NCBI GenBank assembly: GCA_032173965.1 | Contig: JAVUNC010000025.1 | Coordinates: 13,344,001-13,408,000 of the forward strand | Length of the DNA stretch: 64,000 nt | Direction of reading: 5' to 3' | Origin: Sitta carolinensis | Taxonomy: Eukaryota > Chordata > Aves > Passeriformes > Sittidae | Shown here: in pieces, positions 40,813 to 52,371 of the stretch | Numbering within the stretch: position 1 is the first letter of the stretch | Layout of the letters: each line of letters starts with the position of its first letter | Made by a program: the position numbers and the translations under genes | The notes under the pieces: model-generated | Database searches by the model: none | Told to the model about the DNA's origin: nothing | Seen by the model: the letters and a program-made list of their open reading frames with translations, nothing else

Positions 40813-43800
40813 GTGGGAGACCAAGGCTCAGAAAGTGACTCAGGGAATATTAATCACTAGGCTTTGGAGACTAAACACATGCTGAATGTGCCACAGTTGG
40901 TCCCAGCAGGTTATTTATGAAGTATATAAGTTAGCAGACAGCAATAATTTCTTATAAAGGCTGCTGCTTGCCCAGCCCACCACAGGGATGGCGTTATACT
41001 GAAACAAACCCTCTGCTTGGATAAAAACTGATCCATTAGGAAATCTCTAATTATCCAAACATAAAAGGTCAGCTTCCCCTTATGCTGCATGAGTGTAAGA
41101 TAAAGACCTCAAACGAATTCCAGCAGTAAAAATCAACATCTTCTTCAGTCTCTTGGACATTTTTAGGACAAACGTGTTTCCAGTCTGTGCAAGAACAGCC
41201 TGCATATAAACTACTGAACTACTGCCATGGAAAGCTAAATTCCCAGCTTTGGGAGAGAAACTGGAGGCATCATTTACTCATTTTACCTACCCTTGCTCCT
41301 TGGATCTTTCTTGTTTCATGCCTTGAATAGTCACTAACACTTCTTAATTCCCAGTGTCTTCAGTCTTTCAGTTCCTTCTCTTCATGACTCCTCTTTCCAC
41401 TGTTCCCTATATTTTACTCTTCTGTTCATCTCAGTTGTTCCCATCCTTCACCCAGACTTCCTCATGAACATTAACTTCCTGTGGACTAGAATGGGAGCAC
41501 TGAGCAAGGCCATTTAAGACTTGGAACACCACCCATGGACAACTCAGTGTAGTCCTGGTTCAAAATGCATCTGCAGCTATAAATTAATAACAAAGTTCCT
41601 TTTCAGAAGCTGACCTTTCTTTCTTAAAAAAATATATTTTTATGGAAAAAAATAGGTATTAAGGACATACAGTCAAAATCATTGTACTTGATATAACAGC
41701 ACCCACATAAGATGAATTAGAATATAGCTTGAATTAAAAACCCAGCCAAGCAGTTCAGTGTAAAGTTGGTGACTAATAAAAACCATATCACTTGATTTTG
41801 CTGTCCATGTTTGTGATGGTTTTTCTCAATCAGATGGCAATTTAAAAGTGGCTTGTCAACCAAATACCCACATCAACTAAGGTAAACTACTTGTAAGGTA
41901 AACAAGTATGGGCTGAAGTGCTTTCAGTCAGAACAAATAAATACCTTTCATTCCCAAAGGCAAAGTCGCAGGTTCCAGCTGGGACAAAATTCATCTGTTT
42001 CAGCTGGACATGGAAATGGTGAAAGACAGATTCCTCTGCACACACTGCTGCCACTGCTCCAGTATGTTTGGTTTTAGTTGACATAGGCCAGCTCATTTTA
42101 GAGGACAGGAAGTGTGCTTTGAAAGTTCATTTCTAGTTCCTTTTAAAGTCAGCTAATTTCTATGCAAGTTTTTTTCATTATCTCTTGTCCTTCATTATTG
42201 CTAATCAGATTAAGTCTATGTGCACTGTCATCTCTATGCAATTTAGAACTGAAATATATTGCAATAGAGGGACTAGTAAGAGATAAGGAAGAAAAACACC
42301 TATGGGTAAGACATCTCATGCAGAATTTAATTATGGCCACTCAGATTTCTGTAAGTATCACATTGTATGATTTCACTGTAGTTGTTCCCAGAGAAGAATC
42401 CAATGCCTGCTCCAAATATACCATGGGATCAAGCTCTGCTTGTTTTGTAGATTTGGAGGCTGTTTAGATAAGGAGTTGGCAATCTGTAGCCACAGAAACA
42501 GCACAAAGAATTGAGGGAACAAACCTCAGATGTCATTGCTTGAACTTCAGTCAACACTGAAAATGGAAATGAAAGAGCTGCTGTGACTCCTAACTACGTC
42601 CTTTGAGCTAGTCTCATGAGTTTGTGCTAGTAAAGGAACACAAAAAAGCACTTGATACACTGTTAGTTCATGTTTATTTTATGACCACAGTGAGAGGAGA
42701 ATGCAGAAGACCATAAAAATTTCTTAGGAAAACTTCTGCAAATTCAGCTAATCCGTGAGAGCAAAACTCTGGTTTACCTATATGTTTTTGGGTCCCTTCT
42801 CTGTCAAAGTCTGCTTCTGTATGCACAAATATTTCATACCAACAAGAAATTACAAAAAGTTTACTGCTGCCAAGAATTTAACAGCTCCTAAATATTAAAC
42901 TTGAAGAGCACTTTGCGTTAATTCCTAAATTCGCAAATGTGTGTGTTTCAATCCCTTTTATTTTATTCCTCTAATAATTGCTCCCATTTCCTGAATTTTG
43001 TGATTTCCTAAGGTATGCCAAATATTTTTAAGCAGGGTTATCTGAGAACACAGACTTCAGAAACTGTAACATATTGAGGCTTCACAGCAGGAAACTCTTA
43101 TTTCTTACACCAACTGGTTCACTTTAGGCCCCACCAAACTATGCGTGCTTCTACATTACATTCTTGAGAAGGTTCTGCTCATGGAACACTGACCTTCACT
43201 TTAAATCCCCCTGCATAAAGACACCTTCTGAAATTTATTGGAGCTTTTGTCCATAACAGAAAAGACTCAAACACACTATTTGGTGTGGTCAAATCACAGT
43301 TTTCCTCCTCCCTTCTACTTGCAAACTTTGCTTAAGCTGTTCATTCTCACCTTTTCTACAAGGGTACTAGGATTTTGAAGGATGACTCAGAGATTCATAA
43401 CTGCATTGACATACTGTTATTATACAAATAGCATGTAATGTGGATAAAAAATTTAATCTAACCCTAGAAGCTTTCCTTCAGTGGAACGTGGTTCTAAAGG
43501 CAATTTATTATTTTTTAAAGCTTTAGTCCTTTTTATTAGCAGTTCCATACACAAATTGGGGTAATTCTCCTTATTTATTTATATATCTGTGGTGAAATCA
43601 GATTACTTCCAGATACAATAGTGTTTTACAGTCATCAGGAGAATGGCATCTTTTATTTGGATTCCTTTAAAACACATCATGCATGTGATTACTCAGAAGA
43701 AATAAACTGATGTGAAGATATTTTTGCAAAGTGCCTACAGCAGTGTAAAACCTTGCCTTTCCTTAGTATCACCAACTTTTCTGCTACTGAAGAACTGTGG

Positions 43801-45322
43801 AAGTCTCTTTTACATTGGGGACCAAGATTCTTAACACTCTAATGCTATTTTAAAAGTGCAACTGTGTTCATAGGAACAGAATGTTTTTAAAAGAGGTAAT
43901 ATAATTTATATACATATCCTTCTTGGAGGTAATGCTGTAAGATTCTTTGCCCTGCACAGTAACTAAATAACCATAAGTGATCTTTCATGCATATGCAAAT
44001 CCATCCCTCTAAGCACCTTATTAATTATTTCAAAGATACTTGGAGGTCACCACTCATGGAAATTTCTATGCATGAAGCCTCATTAATACAAGACACCACA
44101 CAGAGAGATGGGATAGATTTTTGTTGCTATTTAACAAGGGCAGAGAGTATAATCTATAACATTTACTTTTTTATTTTAATGACCAATGAAATTTGGCCAG
44201 CTCCTATCTGCAAGTGCTTCCTCTGTGCTGATGCAGTGGGTTTGAGTCGTGGGGCTGCTGCCACACTCCTGTGAACAGCTAATCCTATCAATGCCCCAGT
44301 TCCTGTGCTCAGAGCTCTGGGCCTCAATGCTGGCTCTTCTCAGCTAGAGCACTGCTGCCTGGCAAACACTAAGGAATTAATGTCGTTCTTCCAAAAATCA
44401 CAGCAATGACACATTTTGTTTGGGAACAAAGTGACGCTGTGGCACTATTGAGGTGATATATCATCGCTCATCAGCTGAGATGATAGCTTTCTTTTAAACA
44501 CTTCTTATCTCCTGCTTAATTAGGCCCCATAACAGAAATCAAAGCAAAGCAAGGATTTAACCACACAGAATACCTGAACGCAAGACAAAAATGCATCCTC
44601 TGGCACATCTGCGCCAGGAAGCAAGAAATTAAACCTCCTTGAGAAGCCTTGTTTATCTGAAATCCCTAGATCCTTTCCAGCTCAAGTTATCATACACTTG
44701 TGATGATAACACTGATCTCGTCTGTCACAGTGACCCTTTGCTGTAGCAGCTGCTGTTTATTTTTATTCTGTTGTGTGTGTGGTGCTTTCACCTCTAGGTT
44801 GATCCAATAAAAGATATAAAAAACTTGCTATGTTGGTACATTCCCTTGATAAAAATCAGGAACAGTGAGTCAAATGTTAATGGAAACTGCAGGCTATGTT
44901 CATTATGTTATCTCTATTTTTGAAAAACACTAGAATGAACAGAACTAATTAGAAGTGCCAACAATTTAAATATGGTTAATTACAAAATCAAACCCTCCTG
45001 TACAATTCGAGGGCAATGTGTGCACGTATGCCTTGAAGAAATGTGCTAGTTTTTAAGTAAATCTACTCTTACATGAAAATGATGAAATAACTTTTAAAAA
45101 GTCCAAACCTCAAACTTCAAGAAATCACAAACACTATTTAAGCATTAGTCTATGGTGTTTAAAAATATATGTATTAATGTAGACTCTTTTGAGCTGTCTG
45201 TGCAACCTGGTCAGCTACCATAACATAAATATCATCAGAGTGAATATGACTTTGTTTTGTATTCCTTTTAGAAGACAGCTCAAAAAACCCTCTATCTTTT
45301 CAATAAAGTTCAGACCAAATAC

Positions 45323-45336
45323 TTTTTTTTTTTTTT
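45323..45336. repeat. poly-T run
   Basis: Fourteen consecutive T, simple sequence. Confidence 0.95.
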
Positions 45337-46488
45337 ACCTTTGAGTCATATATAACATGTATCAAACCCACATTGTCAGAATAAGAAAAAGTCTTTTCTT
45401 GACATGTCCCATGGTGTTCATTCCTGTCAAGAAGAATTCATTTGGAGCTTCATTGAGGTAATTGAAAAAAAGCTGTGTCAAATGGTGCTTTATCATACCC
45501 ACATGTAATACAAACTGCAAGCTGGGGTGCAAAATGAAGATGGTGGACTGTAGAATGTAAAAATGTCATCTTATGCTCTTCAGTAGAAGTAACATGATAG
45601 GTGGAAAAGAAAATCATGTGGTGCTGCTGTGAAAGTTTGCTAACTGAATTCACTGATGAGAGCTGCTGCACCCATAGCTATGAAGGAGACTGAAACCCCT
45701 TGGATCTGAACAGTAGGAAGGCTTTGGAATGCAGGCATGCCTCCTCACAGGTATGATAAAACTCAGTCTCATGACTTCCAAAAAATATCATTTTTTGTTA
45801 TGGATGGATCATGAACAAAATACAATCATTAGTTCCTAACTCAAGTATAACAATACTAGAGACAATCAAATTATCTGTATATCAGAAAGTTAGGTTCTGG
45901 CAGCTGTAGCAATGAACCAGTGAAGTCACAACAGCCCTGCTTAGATTCTTCATTCTGTAAAGCACCTTGAAAGAGCATACTTCCAAGTGCATTGTTTTTT
46001 ATGCAGAACTGCTAACATAACAGAGACAACTGATGGAGGCAGCAATCAACGAGAGAGAGAAGAAGTATTGTAATTGCATTACTGTTACTACTGCTATTAC
46101 AACTGCTTTAAGACACATTTTGAAAACAACTTTCCAATTTGGGGGTTTTGAAACTTTGAGATTGGCAATATTTTAGTCTTCCCATTTTTAGCTTTTATAA
46201 CACTTAGAGTATAACACAGCTGAGGCTAGACTGGCAGCAATAGCTTCTTTTCCATTCCCTCAGCTGAACTCTATCTCACTTGAACAGCAGAAGTACACCC
46301 ATCCTTTGCGCATCCTCTGCAGCATCCCTTTCTTAAGCCAAACCCATGCTTTCCTCACCACTCCAAGACTGAAATTGCAACCCTGAGCATCCCAGCACCA
46401 TCTTATCGCACCTTCTTTTCATCCCATCCCTACTCTGCTTCCACTGCTCAATTCCCATAATGTTCAGCTTCAGCAAACAGAAAAAAGC

Positions 46489-46512
46489 CTGGCTGGCAAT
46501 TGCCAGTCAGGG
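46489..46512. repeat. 24-bp near-perfect palindrome
   Basis: CCTGGCTGGCAA is followed directly by TTGCCAGTCAGG, which is its reverse complement except for one base. It is GC-rich and has no spacer, which sets it apart from the AT-rich palindromes elsewhere in the window. Confidence 0.9.
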
Positions 46513-48049
46513 GTGAAAACTTCTGAAAACTTCTCAGTCTCCTCTCTGAGAAAAAAGAACTTCTGAACTGAACAACTGGAGTTGAAGATAGATGGAAAAA
46601 CCCTAATACAAGTTTAGTGCAGCATGACTAGCAAGGGTTTACAGACAGAAGCAGCAGAAGGGTCATTAGTTTGACATATCAGCCTGAACTGGAGGAAGCT
46701 CTGTGACACCAGCCACAGCAGCAAGGAGGCCCACAAGCAAGGAGAAAGATGAGCTGCCTGCTGCACCAGTGGCATAACTGATTAACCTAAAGAGCTAACA
46801 GAAGAAAATGGAAGAAAATCAATAAAAGAGGGGAAAAAAGGAAGGATTCTACTCAAGCAGCTTATTAATTTGCATGGGAGCAGCAAATGGATTAACTTCT
46901 GGAGAAGCAAGGAAGGAGGCTGAGTGCAGACTGACCACACAGTGCTGTGCTAATGTAAAGGTCAAGGAAAGAACACTGGGTATAACGTTCCTGTTCAGCT
47001 TCTCATGACAGGTTTTCCTACACAACATTAAAAATGATTTTGTGTAGGATCACATCAGTGTTTAAATGCAGTAGCTGTTTAGGGGAAGTGAAATAAGACC
47101 TGGCAACACAGCACATAAACAACAATTCTAGTGAAATGTGAAGAAACATTGCTTGCTTGTCCTTGAAGTGATTAAAAATAAATAATTTTAAACTACTGTA
47201 CTTTCAATATCCTCAAGGCATGTTCTCAGATTAAATAGATGCCACTCTACTTAGAACTTTTGTCAATTTTTTTCCCATCTAGTGGTGTTTGAAACTTATT
47301 TATCAGCCATTCAGGAAACCAGGCAAACCCATCTTCTATCCAGCTTCTAATAAGCTGTAAAATTATTCTCATACCATGATACAGCACTTGAGACAAACAT
47401 ATATGCTCCCATTCTAATTTAGCACCAAGGAAAAAGAATGCTTTGTATATAACATACTTCTTCATAGAAATTTTTTTACAATTTTGCAGTCCACATGACA
47501 GTGTAGTTGAATTAATTTTCAAAACAAATCTTTTATATTCCATTTTACTCTTTGTTCAGTTATGTCAAACACTGCTTCCTACTCAAGTAAAACACATTTC
47601 ATTCAATGAGGTGATAATTAGCAGTAATAACTTCACCAAAAGAAAGATTATTTAAAATTCCCGTTGCAGTCCTTTTTCATTAGTACTTGAAGACAGACCA
47701 AGAAAGTTAATAATTTACTTAATTTGAAAATTAAAATGTGGAGGTCAAGGTGTTTTGGGTTTTTATTGACCAGAGTGTAGTGCTATCATCTGCTTGCACT
47801 TCATGACTATAAAATACTAATGCGAAGAAAGTAAACATTTGGTTCTAAAAGAAATGCCCTTTAAAATCCTGTTAATTCTCCAGTTCACATGCTTAGCAAA
47901 ATCCACTTCAATATTCAAATATTTTCTCCAACAAATTAAACAACTCCTATGAACGCAGCATAATTCCACCGATATACACAAAACTAATAGGTGATAAAAA
48001 AAATATTGCCCTGAAATCAAAATCACATTAAAAGCCCAAATCCCCTGAA

Positions 48050-48055
48050 GCATAC
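48050..48055 (-). other. PRKN: 5' splice site of PRKN intron 7
   Basis: On the minus strand the exon ends TGTGTAG and the intron begins GTATGC, matching the GTRNG donor pattern. The parkin similarity stops exactly here, after the Cys-Val corresponding to human residues 289-290. Confidence 0.9.
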
Positions 48056-48192
48056 CTACACAGGAGAGGGAGTAGCCAAGCTCTGGGTGGTGGCTGAACT
48101 GGCGATCGTTCAGCATGGTCACACAGTACAAATGGAAGCAGTCCAGGCAAATGACATGGCGATGCACACACGGGAACACCAGCACAGGACTC
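48056..48192 (-). CDS. PRKN: PRKN (parkin) exon 7, part of RING1
   Basis: This internal coding exon belongs to parkin, the RBR-type E3 ubiquitin ligase that works with PINK1 to tag damaged mitochondria. Read on the minus strand it gives 45 full codons plus a split codon at each end: one base completes the preceding Arg codon and one final G starts the next codon. The peptide contains [14 protein letters not shown] and LNDRQF, which I recognise as RING1 of parkin. Five RING1 zinc-ligand positions are present (Cys253, His257, Cys260, Cys263 and Cys289 in human numbering); the others fall in neighbouring exons. The 137-bp length and the phase match human PRKN exon 7 as I recall it. There is no stop or frameshift. 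RING1 is the part that recruits the E2 enzyme. Several residues differ from human (see findings). A processed pseudogene is unlikely because intron sequence flanks both sides. I am very confident of the identity and fairly confident of the exon number. Confidence 0.96.
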
Positions 48193-48215
48193 CTGCTCAA
48201 GACAAAGTAGTGAGA
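48193..48215 (-). other. PRKN: 3' splice site of PRKN intron 6
   Basis: On the minus strand the bases just before the exon are pyrimidine-leaning and end in TTGAGCAG, a good acceptor. Cutting after this AG gives the exact 137-bp exon and keeps the parkin frame. No other nearby AG does both. Confidence 0.88.
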
Positions 48216-51200
48216 GTTATGAGCAAGGACTGGACTGAACTCCACAAAAATCTTCATTTCAAACTTCTGCTTTAACGATAATTTTTAATTCATAGTATAC
48301 AGGATTATTACATATGTTAGAATAGAATTTATCCTGGCATATTGCAGCACTTTTCAAAAATAGTGGTTTCTGACATGAATCAGATATGAGGAAATGGAAG
48401 TAGAGCTCTCACTGAAAGTTGAAACTTTACTGAAATCCAAAACCTAAAGCAAGAAAAGTCCTTTAGTAACAGATATTCTTTGTATGAGGTGAGGAAAGAT
48501 CAATATGGTAAAACATCAAATGGCAATAGGTAGGATAAAATAGGAATACAACAATCTAGAAAGCTAAAGATTTTCTGAAATCCACTATGTGCCTTCATCC
48601 TCTCAAGGCAGCCATTTGAACTCTGCAAAGAAGGCACTCTCTTAGTAATAATAAGTAAGTGTGGTTACAGGTGTGGGATTCAATTTGGCAGTGAGACACC
48701 TAAACTTAAGTGCTGGGCATGAATACCAACCCATACGGTAAGTGAGGAATTCTTGCTCTGGTCAATACACTCAGTGCAGGCTGGAGCTGATGAGCCCCCA
48801 GGTACCTGCAGGAGGGTGAGCTGAATCCCCAGTGTGGCTGCCTTGCCTGAAGGGCTGAGTCTGCATGGCCCATCAGGAGTGCAGACACCCATCGCACCTG
48901 CAGAGACCTAAAAACAGCTCGCCCAGCCTGGCAGAATACTGCCTGTGGGCAGGCACAGAGGAAACACTTGGAGTAAGGCAGGACAAAGAGTTTTACTCCT
49001 CTGATAGTCACAGCAAGGAGAGCCAGAGGTTTCCAAAAGCCTGCCCAGGACCAGCACACTGAGGGTGAAAGAAAAATTGAGAAACACAGAAAATATTACA
49101 CAGACATGAAACGTGCCTTCACTGCAGGAACACGCTGATCAAACCTAAAGGTTCTGCTCTAATATAGGTTAACTTCTGTCAGCTCCTGATGGGCAAAACT
49201 CAACTGTCTGTTCCAAAGTGTGTTATACATTATTTCTTATCTTTCAGAGCTATTACCAACCTCAAGTCTCAAAATAAAGAGAGATGTGTTAAGTTGAACA
49301 CAGCAGGGAGATTCCCATTCAAATGTTGAATTACTTTATTCCTTTAATTTGCTTGTGAGTGAACACAGGCAGAAACTTATCACAAAATTCATTTCTTTTT
49401 AGTAACTAGGAAAGAGTATAATTATTTTTTAAAATAAAAGTATGAATTGTCATGCATTTATGGTACTCCAGGAGACAAGTATTGAAATACAAAACTAAAT
49501 ACAGCAAGAATTGTGATAAAATCATTAGAGTTAAATCTGCTACATCTTTTCTAAAACCTGCTACATGCTGCTTTGAAAACCCCCTGAAACAGTAAAACAC
49601 AAAGAATTCAATGTCAGAATACAGCTTCCAAATGTAATCAGTAATTTCACATACTGTATAGGAGCATTTAATCTCCCATGAAAATATGTTTTAGTATTGT
49701 ACATACTATAGAATTCATGGCAGTGTGTTAGTATCTCCAAAAATATAATCTCTGTGTTTTAAGGATTTTCTTGAATAAAGCAGCTTAAAACTGAATTAAA
49801 TAAAACCTCCCCATTACTAATCCTTATTAGTTGCCCGCTTGCTGTTCTGAATGTACCAAATAATAATTTTACAAAGACAGCTGTAAGGCAAAATGAGAAG
49901 CTGATCTCTGTAAGTTCAGCTCTGGAGGGTCACCAAATCATTAGGGAGAAGTGGAGGAATGGTTGTCTTGTCCCTACAGTGAAAAAGTCCCTATGGCCAC
50001 CAGTCAAATGTAGCCTTCAGAAAAACACCCCAGATATTTCTGATTAAATTGCAGATATAATCAAATTTGCCTATAGTTCTAATGGAGATCTCACTTTAAG
50101 GGTTAACTGCTCTTTTATATTACTTCAGTGTTTGAGGGTCTTTTCTAGTTTCATGGGAAGCTCCCTGGTTCTAAGTTCACACCTCTCTGACCTTCACTTC
50201 AAACACAAAGTACATGTGTGTGGTGCAATGCATAAGAGAAAGACATCAAAAGTGGAGTACCTGAAAAGAGCCAGGCCAGAAATGAAAACAGCATTATTAA
50301 TATTTCCACTTAAACTTGTATGAAATAAATACCAACAGCACTTCATGATGCAAATGAACTACTATGCTCAGTTTCTGCTGTAAATTATTTTGTGATAATT
50401 GATTACTTTTTAATGTATCACAACTGTCTAAAATCAAAATTAAAGTCTCCAGAAGGGGCATAGCCATACATGTACATTTTTACACTGCATTTTTATTTGA
50501 GTTTTTATTTAAATATTTATCTTAAATAAATAAACTGCATTCTTATTTTATGTTAAAAAATGCCATCTTTTAACGTCATCAGACTCCAAGCAAGTTGTAC
50601 AAAATAGATACAAATCTGGGTTCTGGCTGTGTCAGAAGAAACAAGCTTAGCTTTCACAGCTCTTACACTGCTCACTAATTTTTCAGCCCAGGCTATCTGT
50701 GTCATAAGGCTTCGAGAAACTCAATCTGTATGCAAGGCAGATTTATCCAAATTCCTTTGGCATTGGAACAATTGCTGCAGTCCAACATGTGCAGATTTTG
50801 TATCAAAAGAATGCAATTCTGGTTTCAAAGGGGCATAAAATTCCTGTTCCTGAGATCAGTAAAGATGAAGATGTAGAGATAATGTTCACAATGCCCAGGT
50901 GAAGTTAGTGAATACTCATTTGGGATAACCCCAAGAGTTATCGATAGAAGCCTTGCTTGTACCAAACACAGTTTATTTTAGAAAGGAGTATTATGAAAGT
51001 AAAAAGGAATTGCTACAGCGTAACGAGGTCCCTTCCTCAATCTAACACAACAGGCTAGTAATGTAAATGTGATATATATTTTATAAAGTGTTTCACAGGC
51101 TCCATTTACATAACATGTTTAGCTGAATTAGAGGCTTCATGAGAATAATATATAAGAAAAACGTTTCTCACAGCAAGGGATAAATTGGTCCTTTTTGTTC

Positions 51201-52358
51201 ACCAATTAGGAATGTAACCACTTTTAAAAATTGAAAATCCAACATTACAATGCATCACTGGAAATTTCTATAATAAGTAACTCACTCCTGTACTTGGATT
51301 CCCTTTTGTAAGAATTTTTATCAGTGTGCATTGACTTAAATGAAAAAGAAAGGGCACCCTAAATGTTTCTGCTTCATGTTAGTACTGTTGGACAGCTGTG
51401 GCACAACAGCAGCACTGGTGGAAGTGCTTTCTGGGCCATGAGCCCTTTGCTCCTTCCCTCCAGAGCAGCAAGGTGCAGATAATTCTCACACAGAGAACCA
51501 CAGCATACTGGCTAAAGACAGAAACAAAGGCTTGATCTTGTTTAGATAAGAAGCATTCTGAGAAACTGATTGTTCCAGTGCCTGGCAAAAGTCTCACGAT
51601 GGTTATTATTGTATTGAGATTGAGTCCAATGGCTCCAGGGGATGTGAGGGGCTGCTTAGCATAAGAAATTACTAGTGGACATAGCAGTGGATCAGCTGAT
51701 ATATTTGGCAATGCCTACTGAAAAATTTATGGCTCAATTTCTCTCTTGCTTGGTTCTTACTCTTAATGTTTTGAAAAAAAGCTAGACTGAACAAAGGTTA
51801 AACAGCACACGACATATGTGAGACCATTATTTTTTAGAAAATGTGAGTAGCCACAGTCTGAAGCACTTCAGGGCAAGGAATACATCTAAGCCTGTAGAAG
51901 TATGTGAAAATCATGTTGGACAAATCTGTGAAACCGCCTTGAGGTCATTTCTAGGTGACAGTTGTTTTTTTCCACCTCAATCTCAAAATATTAACTAAAT
52001 AATAACAAAAAACCTTAACAGATGTCTATAAGGCTGCCTTGATGAGATTACAGTCAGCAAAGCAAAAATAGCCATGTGGGGTTCGTTTCTCTGCAGTAAA
52101 TAAATATAAATGCCACAGCTATATCAGGGTCTTTAACCCCACCTATGGGTACTATATTTACCATAAAACACTTCTGTATTTCTAGCACATTTTTCCACTT
52201 TGGCAATCTTCCTGTACTTCAAAAAGCTTACTATATAAGCACTGTGAAATAATTTGATTTCTAAATGGATCTCTGTGTCATCTCAAAGCAGAGCAGTTTC
52301 AGGTTTCAGGTCAGCACCATTCAAGAAAAGGTGAATCACTGAGAAAAATGACTAAGGG

Positions 52359-52371
52359 AAAAAAAAAAAAA
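52359..52371. repeat. poly-A run
   Basis: Thirteen consecutive A with no retrocopy body upstream. Confidence 0.9.

Larger units (their letters stand above)
1..48055 (-). other. PRKN: PRKN intron 7 (partial)
   Basis: Inferred as downstream intron of minus-strand PRKN, at least 48 kb, running out of the window. Exon 8, which in human is 62 bp and encodes the region around NSLIKELHHFRILGEEQ, was looked for by eye and not recognised. A short exon could have been missed. A very long intron here fits the known architecture of PRKN. Confidence 0.78.
38531..48055. other. intronic DNA next to PRKN exon 7
   Basis: Ordinary AT-rich intron downstream of the exon. It contains the hairpins at 40787-40812 and 46489-46512 and a T run at 45323-45336. 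No further exon was recognised. Confidence 0.6.

Noticed and set aside
1..48055. Search for PRKN exon 8 (LIKELHHFRILGEEQ region)
   Set aside because: Candidate words such as AAGTGATG near 6892 do not continue with the expected coding sequence. Only 62 bp would be needed, so a computed search would be decisive.
48680..49062. Overlapping 65-117 codon frames in a GC-richer patch
   Set aside because: Frames on both strands without recognisable content. GC enrichment alone lowers stop frequency.
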